Source of the DNA: Pedobacter sp. FW305-3-2-15-E-R2A2
GTDB lineage: Bacteria; Bacteroidota; Bacteroidia; Sphingobacteriales; Sphingobacteriaceae
Length of the DNA: 64,000 bases
Direction: 5' to 3'
Assembly (NCBI RefSeq): GCF_038446955.1
Contig: NZ_CP151803.1
Span: 2,170,001-2,234,000, forward strand
The notes under the pieces: generated by a model
What the model was told of the DNA's origin: nothing
Database searches by the model: none
The model's input: only the letters and a program-made list of their open reading frames with translations
Program-made: the position numbers and the translations under genes
Part shown: piece after piece, positions 53,641-62,042 of the stretch
How the letters are laid out: every line of letters begins with the position of its first letter
How positions within the stretch are numbered: the stretch's first letter is position 1

Positions 53641-53698
53641 GCTAAAATGAAATTAACCCTGCCATTTTGATAAGGTCCACTATTGCCACAATAGCGTC

Positions 53699-53776
53699 AT
53701 GAAATTATTATTCAACCCCCAATTAATCTTCAAAGCTGCTTTTGTTCTTTCTGGCACGATTGGGCACCCGGTTTGA
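53699..53776 (+). CDS. Possible 25-codon leader peptide before the GNAT gene
   Basis: An ATG-to-TGA ORF encodes a basic then hydrophobic peptide starting MKLLFNPQ. Its stop overlaps a perfect 14-bp palindrome ACCAGAGCTCTGGT (53776-53789), and the GNAT ATG is 27 nt downstream. The layout resembles a leader peptide with attenuator, but it lacks Arg codons and may be chance. Confidence 0.25.
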   Translation: MKLLFNPQLIFKAAFVLSGTIGHPV

Positions 53777-53803
53777 CCAGAGCTCTGGTAAAATAATTTA
53801 ATA

Positions 53804-54412
53804 ATGGAAAATCCAATGATCTTTGTGCGTATTGCTACCATAAATGATATAAAATACGTCGATGAAATAATTCAGGAAACGGAATCCTCTGCCATTGCAA
53901 GAGGATCGGGGATTTCAAAAAGAAGTCCGGAATCTTTAGCTCAGAAAATGAGGGACGAGAAGGCCGTTATTGCCGTAACCACTGCCGGAGAATGGGTCGG
54001 CTTTGCTTATTTTGAAACCTGGGAGAACGGTAAGTTCATTTCCAACTCCGGACTGATTGTCTCTCCGAAATTCCGCAATTCCGGAGTGGCCAAAGCCATT
54101 AAGGACAGGGTCTTCAGAATCTCGCGCCGCCGGTATCCGGATGCAAAAATTTTCAGCATTACCTCGGGTATAGCCATCATGAAAATGAATACCCAACTCG
54201 GCTTTGAACCAGTCACCTTTGCCGAGATCACCCATGATCCCTCCTTTTGGGAAGGCTGTAAAAGCTGTGTCAACTACGACATTCTGGAAGGCAAGAAAAA
54301 GTGCAATTGCCTGTGTACGGCGATGCTGTTCGATCCTTTAAAAGTTAAACAGGAACAACAGCCGGCCATGCCATTGGAATCTTTTCAGCGGTATCTGTCC
54401 AAAACCAATTAG
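53804..54412 (+). CDS. GNAT acetyltransferase of the Bacteroidetes arginine type
   Basis: This 202-residue protein has a GNAT domain (about 7-140; acetyl-CoA loop VSPKFRNSGVAKAIKDR). An unusual C-terminal cysteine cluster C152-x2-C155-x11-C167-x-C169-x-C171 follows in SFWEGCKSCV...KKCNCLCTAM. In Bacteroidetes such a GNAT normally opens an arginine cluster ahead of argG. Here argG is not next to it, and an ArgE-like gene follows after 169 nt. It could make the N-acetylated intermediate of arginine synthesis, but a cysteine-bound metal role is possible too. Confidence 0.8.
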   Translation: MENPMIFVRIATINDIKYVDEIIQETESSAIARGSGISKRSPESLAQKMRDEKAVIAVTTAGEWVGFAYFETWENGKFISNSGLIVSPKFRNSGVAKAIKDRVFRISRRRYPDAKIFSITSGIAIMKMNTQLGFEPVTFAEITHDPSFWEGCKSCVNYDILEGKKKCNCLCTAMLFDPLKVKQEQQPAMPLESFQRYLSKTN

Positions 54413-54450
54413 GTGGTCGGCAATACTTTTAGCAGGAAGGTGTTTGCTCA

Positions 54451-54576
54451 AATTTTAAAATCTTAACATCAAATCATCGAACTCTAAAATCGAATTACCG
54501 AGTCATCAAATTTAAATTATCGAATCCTAAAATCGAGTTATTAAATCAAATCCTAAAATCGAATCATCAAATCAAA
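54451..54576. repeat. Short tandem repeats of about 26 bp, ATCGAAT-rich
   Basis: Imperfect units, such as ATCCTAAAATCGAATCATCA and a close copy ending TTAAATCAA, run head to tail at least twice. The last two copies are near-identical over 26 nt and earlier ones are more diverged. They fill most of the 169-nt gap between the GNAT and ArgE-like genes. No ORF is present. Confidence 0.6.
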
Positions 54577-54581
54577 AGCAT

Positions 54582-55724
54582 ATGAATCCCAATTCCGAAA
54601 AAAGTGCCGGCAGTCTTCCCGACCTGTATACTTTAGCTGAAGACCCGGTCCAGTTGTTAAGAAAATTAATAGCCATCCCTTCCTTCAGCGGCGAAGAAAT
54701 CAATACTGCCGACCAGATTGAGTCCTTCCTGAATCACCATGATGTGTTTACCTTCAGAAAATTCAATAACATCTGGTGTTACAACAAAAATTTCGACCCC
54801 TCCAAACCCACCCTTTTACTAAACTCCCATCACGATACCGTTAGGCCCTCAAAAGCTTATCAGCATGATCCTTTTCATCCTTTTATAAAAGATGGGAAAC
54901 TGCATGGACTTGGCAGCAATGATGCCGGGGGATGTCTGGTTTCTTTAACTGCTGTTTTTCTTCATTTTCATGATTTTACGGATCTTCCCTATAACCTTTG
55001 TCTGGCCGCCACAGCGGAAGAAGAAACCTCCGGAGAGAAAGGGCTCAAATGTATCCTGCCGGAACTTCAGAACATTGCCTTTGCCATCGTCGGAGAGCCG
55101 ACAAAAATGGAAATGGCTGTTGCTGAAAAGGGGTCAATGGTCCTGGATTGTACCAGTTTTGGCAAGCCCGGACATGCAGCAAGGGAAGAGGGCGACAATG
55201 CGATCTATAAAGCCTTTGCCGATATGCAATGGTTTTCCGAATTTATCTTCCCGATTGAAGGAGATTTGCAAAGTCCGGTAAAGATGACCGTTACAGAAGT
55301 AAACGCAGGAATTCAGCACAATATCGTTCCTGGAGAATGCAATTTTACCGTGGACATTCGTTTTACGCATGCCTGGACACCCAAAGAAATATTAACGACC
55401 ATTTACAACCATACCACCTGTAAAATCAGCGTAAGGCCAAACATTATGAACCCTTCTTTTATTGACGGACATCACCCTTTGGTCATGGCTGGAAAAGAGA
55501 TCGGAAAGACCACCTATTGTTCGCCCACCAGTTCTGACCAGGGCTGGCTGGAAGTTCCTTCTATGAAAATGGGACCCGGCGACTCGGCAAGGTCACATAT
55601 GGCAGATGAGTTTATCTTTGTGGATGAGATCAGGGAAGGTATTGCCACCTATATCTGGTTGCTGGAGACTTTATTTAGCAATCATGGAAGGAAGAAAAAC
55701 TTACTTGTCTCAGATAATTATTAA
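54582..55724 (+). CDS. argE: M20 metallo-hydrolase, ArgE-like acyl-ornithine deacylase
   Basis: This 380-residue M20 peptidase-family enzyme has the metal sites LNSHHDTV, GLGSNDAGG and AEEETSG, then a VGEPT segment and the lid or dimer domain. ArgE removes the acetyl (or succinyl, in Bacteroidetes) group from ornithine in arginine synthesis. It is found after a GNAT gene rather than inside a complete arg cluster. N-acetylornithine against N-succinylornithine cannot be told by eye. Confidence 0.85.
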   Translation: MNPNSEKSAGSLPDLYTLAEDPVQLLRKLIAIPSFSGEEINTADQIESFLNHHDVFTFRKFNNIWCYNKNFDPSKPTLLLNSHHDTVRPSKAYQHDPFHPFIKDGKLHGLGSNDAGGCLVSLTAVFLHFHDFTDLPYNLCLAATAEEETSGEKGLKCILPELQNIAFAIVGEPTKMEMAVAEKGSMVLDCTSFGKPGHAAREEGDNAIYKAFADMQWFSEFIFPIEGDLQSPVKMTVTEVNAGIQHNIVPGECNFTVDIRFTHAWTPKEILTTIYNHTTCKISVRPNIMNPSFIDGHHPLVMAGKEIGKTTYCSPTSSDQGWLEVPSMKMGPGDSARSHMADEFIFVDEIREGIATYIWLLETLFSNHGRKKNLLVSDNY

Positions 55725-55744
55725 TATTGTCTAAATTATCAGCT

Positions 55745-57076
55745 ATGCAAGATACGGTCCTCATAATAGACGACGAAAAGAAAATCTGTAGCCTCCTGGC
55801 GAGGATTATAGAACTGGAGGGATTTAAGGTGTTTCAGGCAAATACCGGAAAGGAAGGACTGAAGACCCTGACCATGCAGGAGGTCGATGTAGTGATCAGC
55901 GATGTAAAACTACCCGATATCAATGGCGTGGAGCTGGTAAAAGAAATCAAAAAGATCAAACCTTATGTGGAAGTGATCAACCTCACGGCTTTTGGAACCA
56001 TTTCGGATGGGGTCATGGCGATGAGGAACGGTGCTTTTGATTACATCACCAAAGGTGACGACAACGATAAAATCATTCCATTGGTCTATAAGGCAATGGA
56101 CAAGGTAAAACTCCAGCGCAGGGTTTATGAGCTGGAAAATAAGATCATCAAAAAACACAGTTTCAGTAGCATTCTCGGTCAGTCCAAGGCGATGAAAGAG
56201 GCCCTGGACCTGGCACAGAAAGTTTCTGCAACGGATACTACGGTATTGTTACTGGGAGAGACCGGAACGGGAAAAGAAGTTTTTGCCCAGGCGATTCATT
56301 ATGAAAGTCCCAGGAAGATGAAACCTTTTGTTGCCCTGAACTGTAGCGGCTTCAATCCTGAGCTTTTGGAAAGTGAGCTTTTTGGATACAAACAGGGTGC
56401 TTTTACAGGGGCCATGAAAGACAAAAGAGGTTTACTGGAAGAAGCGAATGAAGGGACCCTTTTCCTGGATGAGATCGGCGAGATGAACCTTGACCTTCAG
56501 GCTAAGCTTTTGCGGGTCCTGGAAAATCAAACCTTTATTAAGGTCGGGGATACGCATACAAGTAAAGTCAATGTCAGGATCATTGCGGCAACCAACAGGA
56601 ACCTTAAAGAAGAAGCGGAAGCAGGAAGGTTCAGGTTGGACCTTTATTTCAGGCTCTCCGTGTTTTCCATTGAACTGCCCAACCTTTCCCAGCGGAAAAC
56701 GGATATCCTCATGATTGCAAAGCATTATTTGAAAGAATTTGCCTTCAAAGTGAATAAGCCTGATTTTGTAATGGATGATGGTTTTTCTGAACTGCTGATG
56801 AAGCATGTATGGAAGGGAAACATCCGGGAACTGAAAAATGTAATGGAAAGGGTGGTGATCCTTGCCGATGGAAATATAGTGACCCCCAGTTTGCTGCCCT
56901 ATGAGTTTCATGCGGAAACACAGGAGGGAGATTCTATGAAGATGCAGGTAATCGAAAAGCAACACATCAATAAGGTATTGAAACATACCCGGGGTAATAA
57001 AACGGAAACCGCCAGGTTATTGGGGATTGGTCTGACCACCCTATACCGTAAAATGGAAGAGTATAAGATCAGCTAA
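55745..57076 (+). CDS. Sigma-54-dependent response regulator upstream of kdp
   Basis: The start is ATG 55745; the TTG at 55727 would add six residues. The 443-residue protein has a receiver domain (D53), an AAA+ domain with Walker A GETGTGKE (171-178), GAFTGA (218-223) intact, and a Fis-type HTH at the C-terminus. It lies directly before a kdp operon that ends in a KdpD-like sensor gene, with no KdpE. It is therefore the likely partner regulator for potassium-responsive transcription; inference from order. Confidence 0.9.
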   Translation: MQDTVLIIDDEKKICSLLARIIELEGFKVFQANTGKEGLKTLTMQEVDVVISDVKLPDINGVELVKEIKKIKPYVEVINLTAFGTISDGVMAMRNGAFDYITKGDDNDKIIPLVYKAMDKVKLQRRVYELENKIIKKHSFSSILGQSKAMKEALDLAQKVSATDTTVLLLGETGTGKEVFAQAIHYESPRKMKPFVALNCSGFNPELLESELFGYKQGAFTGAMKDKRGLLEEANEGTLFLDEIGEMNLDLQAKLLRVLENQTFIKVGDTHTSKVNVRIIAATNRNLKEEAEAGRFRLDLYFRLSVFSIELPNLSQRKTDILMIAKHYLKEFAFKVNKPDFVMDDGFSELLMKHVWKGNIRELKNVMERVVILADGNIVTPSLLPYEFHAETQEGDSMKMQVIEKQHINKVLKHTRGNKTETARLLGIGLTTLYRKMEEYKIS

Positions 57077-57106
57077 GCCAGAAAACCAATACCGTTCATT
57101 ATGATA

Positions 57107-57137
57107 AAAAACCCTTCCATTTTGGAAGGGTTTTTTC
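57107..57137 (+). terminator. Terminator after the sigma-54 regulator
   Basis: AACCCTTCCA and TGGAAGGGTT form a strong stem with A- and T-runs around it, followed by a TTTTTT tract. It separates the regulator from the kdp promoter. Confidence 0.9.
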
Positions 57138-57215
57138 GTTTACGATTTTTGGCATTTACCGGTTTTGTTGATTTATTGGCTTGTAATCAGTGTTTTAGCA
57201 CTTTGATCCTTTCTC

Positions 57216-57231
57216 TGGTATGCCAATTGGC
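57216..57231 (+). promoter_or_regulatory. Candidate sigma-54 (-24/-12) promoter of kdp
   Basis: TGGTATGCCAATTGGC resembles TGGCACG-N4-TTGC, with -24 TGG and -12 TTG in canonical spacing, though the -12 GC is GG here. It is 26 nt before the first miniprotein ATG. It follows a sigma-54 activator gene and a terminator, which makes it plausible but weak. Confidence 0.3.
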
Positions 57232-57256
57232 TATGGCTATCTAAAATAGCTAATTT

Positions 57257-57340
57257 ATGTTAACAATCGCACTACTTCTCGCCCTGCTACTGATGTGCTG
57301 GGTATTCTACAAATCAATCGACTGGTTCGAAAAAATCTAA
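57257..57340 (+). CDS. 27-residue hydrophobic miniprotein ahead of kdpF
   Basis: This short ORF has a hydrophobic N-terminal stretch (MLTIALLLALLLMCWVFY) and a charged KSIDWFEKI tail, i.e. a single-helix membrane peptide. It lies 5 nt before kdpF. It is not KdpF itself (kdpF follows), so it is an extra element of the operon. The high Leu content and absence of internal stops support it, but expression is unproven. Confidence 0.5.
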   Translation: MLTIALLLALLLMCWVFYKSIDWFEKI

Positions 57341-57345
57341 CAATT

Positions 57346-57423
57346 ATGATCGCATTATTTCTTATCGCAATCGCAGTATTTATCTACATGGTATACGTGC
57401 TGATTAAACCTGAAAAATTTTAA
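57346..57423 (+). CDS. kdpF: Potassium-transporting ATPase subunit F
   Basis: This 25-residue single-helix peptide (about residues 2-20 hydrophobic, ending LIKPEKF) matches KdpF in size, composition and position, 10 nt ahead of kdpA. KdpF stabilises the KdpFABC complex. The YVLIKPEKF end is typical for the family. Confidence 0.85.
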   Translation: MIALFLIAIAVFIYMVYVLIKPEKF

Positions 57424-57433
57424 TTAATTTATT

Positions 57434-59152
57434 ATGAACACTGAATTACTTGGCATTATTGCCACCTATGGACTGACCTTGCTGATTGGAATACCACTAG
57501 GTATTTACCTGGCAAAGATGTTTGCAGGTGAGAAAGTCTGGACAGACTTTCTAAAACCCCTTGAAAAGGGTATTTATAAATTATCCGGAATTAATCCGGA
57601 AGAGTCGATGAACTGGAAACAGCACATGAAAGCGCTGTTGACCATTAATATGGTTTGGTTGGTATACGGATTCTTTGCCCTGATTTATCAGGATAAACTT
57701 CCCTTAAACCCGGACGGAAACCTGGGTCAGTCGCCGGATCTTGCCTTTAACAGTATCATCAGCTTTGTGGTCAACTGTAATTTACAACACTATTCAGGAG
57801 AAAGCGGAGCAACTTACTTCACGCAGCACTTCGTATTCATGTTCTTACAATTTGTAAGTGCGGCTACAGGAATCGCTGCTGCAGTGGTCTTATTTAAAGC
57901 CTTCAGGGATAAAACAACGACCAGCCTTGGTAACTTCTGGGTATTCTTTACCCGTTCTATCACCCGCTTATTATTGCCGCTATCTGTAGTGGTAGCGATT
58001 ATTTTAGCCTTTAATGGTACCACAACAAGTTATGAAGGTAAAGACCAATACGTTTCTCTTCAGGGAGATACGGTAGGCGTTTCCAGAGGTCCTGCTGCTG
58101 CTTTCGTAGCCATTAAACACCTTGGTACCAATGGTGGTGGTTGGTTTGGAGTAAACAGCTCACATCCATTGGAAAACCCAAGTTACCTGACCAATATGAC
58201 AGAAGCCATCTCTCAGGTAATCATTCCCGTGGCGATGATCTTTGCCTTTGGATACTTTATACGCAGGAAGAAAATGGCCTGGGTGATCTTTGGGATCATG
58301 ACCCTGGGAATGATGCTCCTACTTGTTCCTACCGTTATCAGTGAAACCGGAGGCAGTCCTGCGATTGCAAAAATGGGTGTTTCCCAGTTAACGGGAGCAA
58401 TGGAAGGGAAAGAGGTCAGGTTTGGCCCCACTGCTACTGCCTATTGGAGCACGGTCACCACGATCATTTCTACAGGTTCTGTTAATTCGATGCACGACAG
58501 TGCAATGCCATTGACTGGAATGTATCAATTGATTGCCATGATGATGAACTGTTTCTACGGAGGTTGTGGGGTAGGGATTCTGAACTACTTCATCTTTATC
58601 ATTATCGCGGTCTTTATTTCCGGACTGATGGTTGGGCGAACACCAGAATTCCTAGGACATAAAGTTGAAGCAAGAGAAGTGAAGATCGCTTCGATCATTG
58701 CCTTACTGCATCCTTTTATTATCCTGGTCGGAACTGCATTGGCTGCTTATACCATTACTTATTTTCCGGATGCAAGCTGGGCAGTGAAACCGGCCAGCTG
58801 GTTAAACAATCCGGGCTTCCATGGCTTCTCTGAAATGTTATATGAAAACACTTCGGCAGCTGCGAATAACGGTTCAGGCTTTGAAGGACTTGGCGATAAC
58901 AATACCTTCTGGAACGTGTTGACAGGTTTTGTGCTGATCCTTGGACGTTTCCTTCCGATCATCGGCCCTGTGGCAATCGCTGGATTACTGGCTTCGAAAA
59001 AATACATTCCGGAATCAGCAGGAACCCTAAAAACGGATACGTTAACCTTTGGAATGATGACGTTTGTAGTCATTGTGATCATCGCTGCACTTGCGTTTTT
59101 CCCTGCATTGACTTTAGGTCCGGTAGCTGAATATTTTACCCTTATTAAATAA
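57434..59152 (+). CDS. kdpA: Potassium-transporting ATPase subunit A
   Basis: This 572-residue membrane protein is the K+-binding channel-like subunit of KdpFABC. Four filter-like segments are visible, such as NCNLQHYSGESG, LGTNGGGWFGVNSSHPLENP, TGSVNSMHDS and NNGSGFEGLGDN. The length and the number of helices (about 10) fit KdpA. It is first of the tightly organised kdpABC set. Confidence 0.97.
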   Translation: MNTELLGIIATYGLTLLIGIPLGIYLAKMFAGEKVWTDFLKPLEKGIYKLSGINPEESMNWKQHMKALLTINMVWLVYGFFALIYQDKLPLNPDGNLGQSPDLAFNSIISFVVNCNLQHYSGESGATYFTQHFVFMFLQFVSAATGIAAAVVLFKAFRDKTTTSLGNFWVFFTRSITRLLLPLSVVVAIILAFNGTTTSYEGKDQYVSLQGDTVGVSRGPAAAFVAIKHLGTNGGGWFGVNSSHPLENPSYLTNMTEAISQVIIPVAMIFAFGYFIRRKKMAWVIFGIMTLGMMLLLVPTVISETGGSPAIAKMGVSQLTGAMEGKEVRFGPTATAYWSTVTTIISTGSVNSMHDSAMPLTGMYQLIAMMMNCFYGGCGVGILNYFIFIIIAVFISGLMVGRTPEFLGHKVEAREVKIASIIALLHPFIILVGTALAAYTITYFPDASWAVKPASWLNNPGFHGFSEMLYENTSAAANNGSGFEGLGDNNTFWNVLTGFVLILGRFLPIIGPVAIAGLLASKKYIPESAGTLKTDTLTFGMMTFVVIVIIAALAFFPALTLGPVAEYFTLIK

Positions 59153-59236
59153 CGGAATGAAGCGCTGCATCAAAAGAAATATCGCAGAAATAGCTGCAAT
59201 GGATCAAAAGATGCAAAATCAATAGAATAAGAAAAC

Positions 59237-61270
59237 ATGAAAAATAAATCTAATATATTATTTGAACCTGCTTTAGTGAATACTGCGTTAAAGCAATCGT
59301 TTATCAAACTTGATCCACGTTTGATGATCCGCAATCCGGTGATGTTTACCGTGGAGATCGGAACATTCGTGATGCTGTTCGTTACGCTTTACTCTATAAG
59401 CAACAGCAGTCAGGGTTCGTTCGGATATAACCTCATTGTGTTTATCGTACTTTTGCTAACTGTCTTATTTGCCAACTTCGCGGAAGCAATTGCAGAGGCA
59501 AGAGGTAAAGCACAGGCAGACAGTTTACGTAAAACCAGGGAAGAGACACCTGCAAAAGTAGTGTTGAGCAATGGAAAGATTGAAGTCCGTTCTTCTAATC
59601 AATTGAAAAAAGGAGATGTGTTTATCTGCGAAACCGGAGATACCATTCCTACTGACGGAGAGATTATTGAAGGGATTGCAACGATTGATGAATCGGCCAT
59701 TACCGGAGAATCTGCTCCTGTGATCCGCGAATCCGGCGGTGATAAATCTTCGGTAACAGGCGGCACAAAAGTGCTTTCAGATCAGATTAAAGTTCAGGTG
59801 ACCACTCAGCCGGGTGAAAGCTTCCTGGATAAAATGATCGCGCTGGTAGAAGGTGCTTCCCGTCAGAAAACACCAAATGAGATCGCTTTAACGATCCTGT
59901 TGGCTGGTTTTACCCTGGTTTTCATCATTGTATGTATCACCTTAAAACCTTTTGCAGATTATTCAAATACACCAATTACGATTGCTGCATTCATCTCTTT
60001 ATTTGTCTGCCTGATTCCAACCACCATCGGAGGTTTACTTTCTGCCATTGGTATTGCCGGAATGGACAGGGCATTAAGGGCCAACGTGATCACTAAATCA
60101 GGTAAAGCGGTAGAAACTGCCGGAGATATTGATGTATTGTTGCTGGATAAAACAGGAACGATCACCATCGGTAACCGTAAAGCCACCAACTTTTACCCTA
60201 CGGCAGGCATCATCATCAAAAGCTTTACTGATGCTTGTGTTTTGAGCTCTTTAGCCGATGAAACGCCTGAAGGTAAATCGATCATTGAACTGGCCGCTTC
60301 GCAAGACGATAAACTGATGACCACAGCACCTGAAGGTTCTAAATTTATCAAGTTTACCGCAGAAACCAGGTCCAGCGGTTTAGATACTGCAGATGGCAGA
60401 AGAATCAGAAAAGGTGCTTTTGATTCCATCCGCAACATTGTGCTGACTGCAGGAAATCCTTTTCCAATGGACATCGAAGAGCAGGTGAAAAGAATCGCCA
60501 GCAATGGTGGTACGCCGCTCGTAGTGGCCGAAAATGAAAAAGCATTAGGCGTAATTGAGCTGCAGGACATCATCAAACCGGGCATCAGTGAACGTTTTGA
60601 ACGCCTTCGTAAAATGGGTGTGAAAACGGTGATGGTAACCGGAGATAATCCTTTGACTGCTAAGTTTATTGCTCAGAAAGCAGGTGTAGATGATTTTATT
60701 GCTGAGGCTAAGCCTGAGGATAAAATGAACTATATCAAAGAAGAACAGGCACAGGGTAAGCTGGTAGCGATGATGGGTGATGGTACAAATGATGCACCAG
60801 CGCTTGCACAGGCAGATGTGGGTGTGGCTATGAACAGTGGTACACAAGCCGCTAAAGAGGCGGGTAATATGGTCGACCTGGACAATGATCCAACTAAGCT
60901 GATTGAGATTGTAGAGATCGGAAAACAGTTGCTGATCACCAGAGGAACGCTGACTACCTTTTCCATTGCCAATGACGTGGCCAAATATTTCGCCATCGTT
61001 CCGGCTTTATTTATCGTCTCCATCCCGGCATTGCGCAGCCTGAACATCATGAACCTGCACAGCCCGGAAACAGCGATCCTGTCGGCAGTTATTTTCAATG
61101 CACTCGTGATTCCATTGTTGATTCCGGTTGCCTTACGCGGGGTGTCTTATAAGCCAATTGGTGCGAGCGCCTTATTGCGTAGAAACCTGCTTATTTATGG
61201 AATAGGAGGGGTAATTGCTCCATTTATCGGAATAAAATTAATTGATATGTTGATTTCTTTGATGGCATAG
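59237..61270 (+). CDS. kdpB: Potassium-transporting ATPase subunit B
   Basis: This 677-residue P-type ATPase has phosphorylated D304 in [10 protein letters not shown], actuator TGES at 156-159, and the [10 protein letters not shown] and [18 protein letters not shown] hinge motifs. It drives high-affinity potassium uptake when K+ is scarce. The 84-nt gap to kdpA contains no convincing gene. It is 46 nt from kdpC. Confidence 0.98.
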   Translation: MKNKSNILFEPALVNTALKQSFIKLDPRLMIRNPVMFTVEIGTFVMLFVTLYSISNSSQGSFGYNLIVFIVLLLTVLFANFAEAIAEARGKAQADSLRKTREETPAKVVLSNGKIEVRSSNQLKKGDVFICETGDTIPTDGEIIEGIATIDESAITGESAPVIRESGGDKSSVTGGTKVLSDQIKVQVTTQPGESFLDKMIALVEGASRQKTPNEIALTILLAGFTLVFIIVCITLKPFADYSNTPITIAAFISLFVCLIPTTIGGLLSAIGIAGMDRALRANVITKSGKAVETAGDIDVLLLDKTGTITIGNRKATNFYPTAGIIIKSFTDACVLSSLADETPEGKSIIELAASQDDKLMTTAPEGSKFIKFTAETRSSGLDTADGRRIRKGAFDSIRNIVLTAGNPFPMDIEEQVKRIASNGGTPLVVAENEKALGVIELQDIIKPGISERFERLRKMGVKTVMVTGDNPLTAKFIAQKAGVDDFIAEAKPEDKMNYIKEEQAQGKLVAMMGDGTNDAPALAQADVGVAMNSGTQAAKEAGNMVDLDNDPTKLIEIVEIGKQLLITRGTLTTFSIANDVAKYFAIVPALFIVSIPALRSLNIMNLHSPETAILSAVIFNALVIPLLIPVALRGVSYKPIGASALLRRNLLIYGIGGVIAPFIGIKLIDMLISLMA

Positions 61271-61316
61271 TCGCCGGATTCATAGAAAGAGATCATTGAA
61301 ATAAATAAAAAAAGTT

Positions 61317-61883
61317 ATGAAAAAATACATCATACAATCGTTGAGATTAACAGGCGTACTTATGGTACTGTTATGTGTCATCTATCCATTAGCCATCGCT
61401 TATGCCGGAAAATTTACCCCAGGTGAAGGAAGTGGTGAAAAAGTAACCAAAAATGGTAAAGTAGTCGGTTATGCACTAATCGGTCAGTCTTTTACCAAAC
61501 CGGAATATTTCTGGGGAAGGCCATCAGCCGTAGGCTACAACGCAGCAGGTTCAGGAGGTTCTAACAAAGGACCATCAAATGCGGAGTACCTGAAAGAGGT
61601 TTCCGGAAGAATTGATACGCTGCTAAAATACCACCCTTACCTGAAAAAATCTGATATCCCTGCGGATATGGTGACCGCTTCCGGTAGTGGTCTTGATCCT
61701 AACATTTCAGAAGCAGGAGCAATCATGCAAATCAAAAGAGTTGCGGCATACCGCAAACTTGACGAAAGAGTGGTTGCTGAAGCGGTAGTGAAAAACACCG
61801 AAGGCCCCTTGTTCGGCTTATTTGGCCCTTCAAAAGTGAACGTGCTGAAACTCAATGTTGCCCTTGACGAATTAAAGAAATAA
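61317..61883 (+). CDS. kdpC: Potassium-transporting ATPase subunit C
   Basis: This 188-residue protein has one N-terminal membrane helix (about 9-30) and a periplasmic-type domain with GQSFTKPEYFWGRPSA and SGSGLDPNIS, typical of KdpC. It supports K+ affinity of the complex. It is the last structural gene before a long structured leader and a porin gene. Confidence 0.96.
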   Translation: MKKYIIQSLRLTGVLMVLLCVIYPLAIAYAGKFTPGEGSGEKVTKNGKVVGYALIGQSFTKPEYFWGRPSAVGYNAAGSGGSNKGPSNAEYLKEVSGRIDTLLKYHPYLKKSDIPADMVTASGSGLDPNISEAGAIMQIKRVAAYRKLDERVVAEAVVKNTEGPLFGLFGPSKVNVLKLNVALDELKK

Positions 61884-61901
61884 TTCCCCCCGCCCGATGG
61901 T

Positions 61902-61944
61902 GCTGCCCAATCCAGATGCGTTTGCCGAATCTGGAAAAGGCAGC
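61902..61944 (+). promoter_or_regulatory. Hairpin 1 in the kdpC-porin leader
   Basis: GCTGCC/GGCAGC (outer, 6 bp) and TCCAGAT/ATCTGGA (inner, 7 bp) form a stem with a 3x3 internal loop. No T-run follows, so RNA processing or regulation is more likely than termination. Confidence 0.55.
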
Positions 61945-61967
61945 TAAACGGGAAATAAAAAAGGAAA

Positions 61968-62010
61968 CGATCATCAGCCTTTGCTAAAAAAATGAAGGTG
62001 TTGATGATCG
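61968..62010 (+). promoter_or_regulatory. Hairpin 2 in the kdpC-porin leader
   Basis: CGATCATCA pairs with TGATGATCG (9 bp) and an inner CCTT/AAGG step (4 bp) extends it. It lies 33 nt before the porin ATG. It also covers an alternative upstream ATG at 61992, which is one reason the start at 62043 was chosen. Confidence 0.55.
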
Positions 62011-62042
62011 CTTCGAAAAGATACGAAAGAATAAAAATTGAC

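Noticed and set aside
53750-53768. Possible sigma-54 site TGGCAC-N-GGGCA upstream of the GNAT gene
   Set aside because: The spacing between GG and GC is one base short of the canonical 12, and it lies inside the small ORF.
59157-59225. 22-codon ORF between kdpA and kdpB
   Set aside because: No hydrophobic or conserved pattern and poor start context; taken as chance.
61992-62042. Longer start for the porin at 61992
   Set aside because: It falls inside hairpin 2 and adds charged residues before a good signal peptide at 62043.
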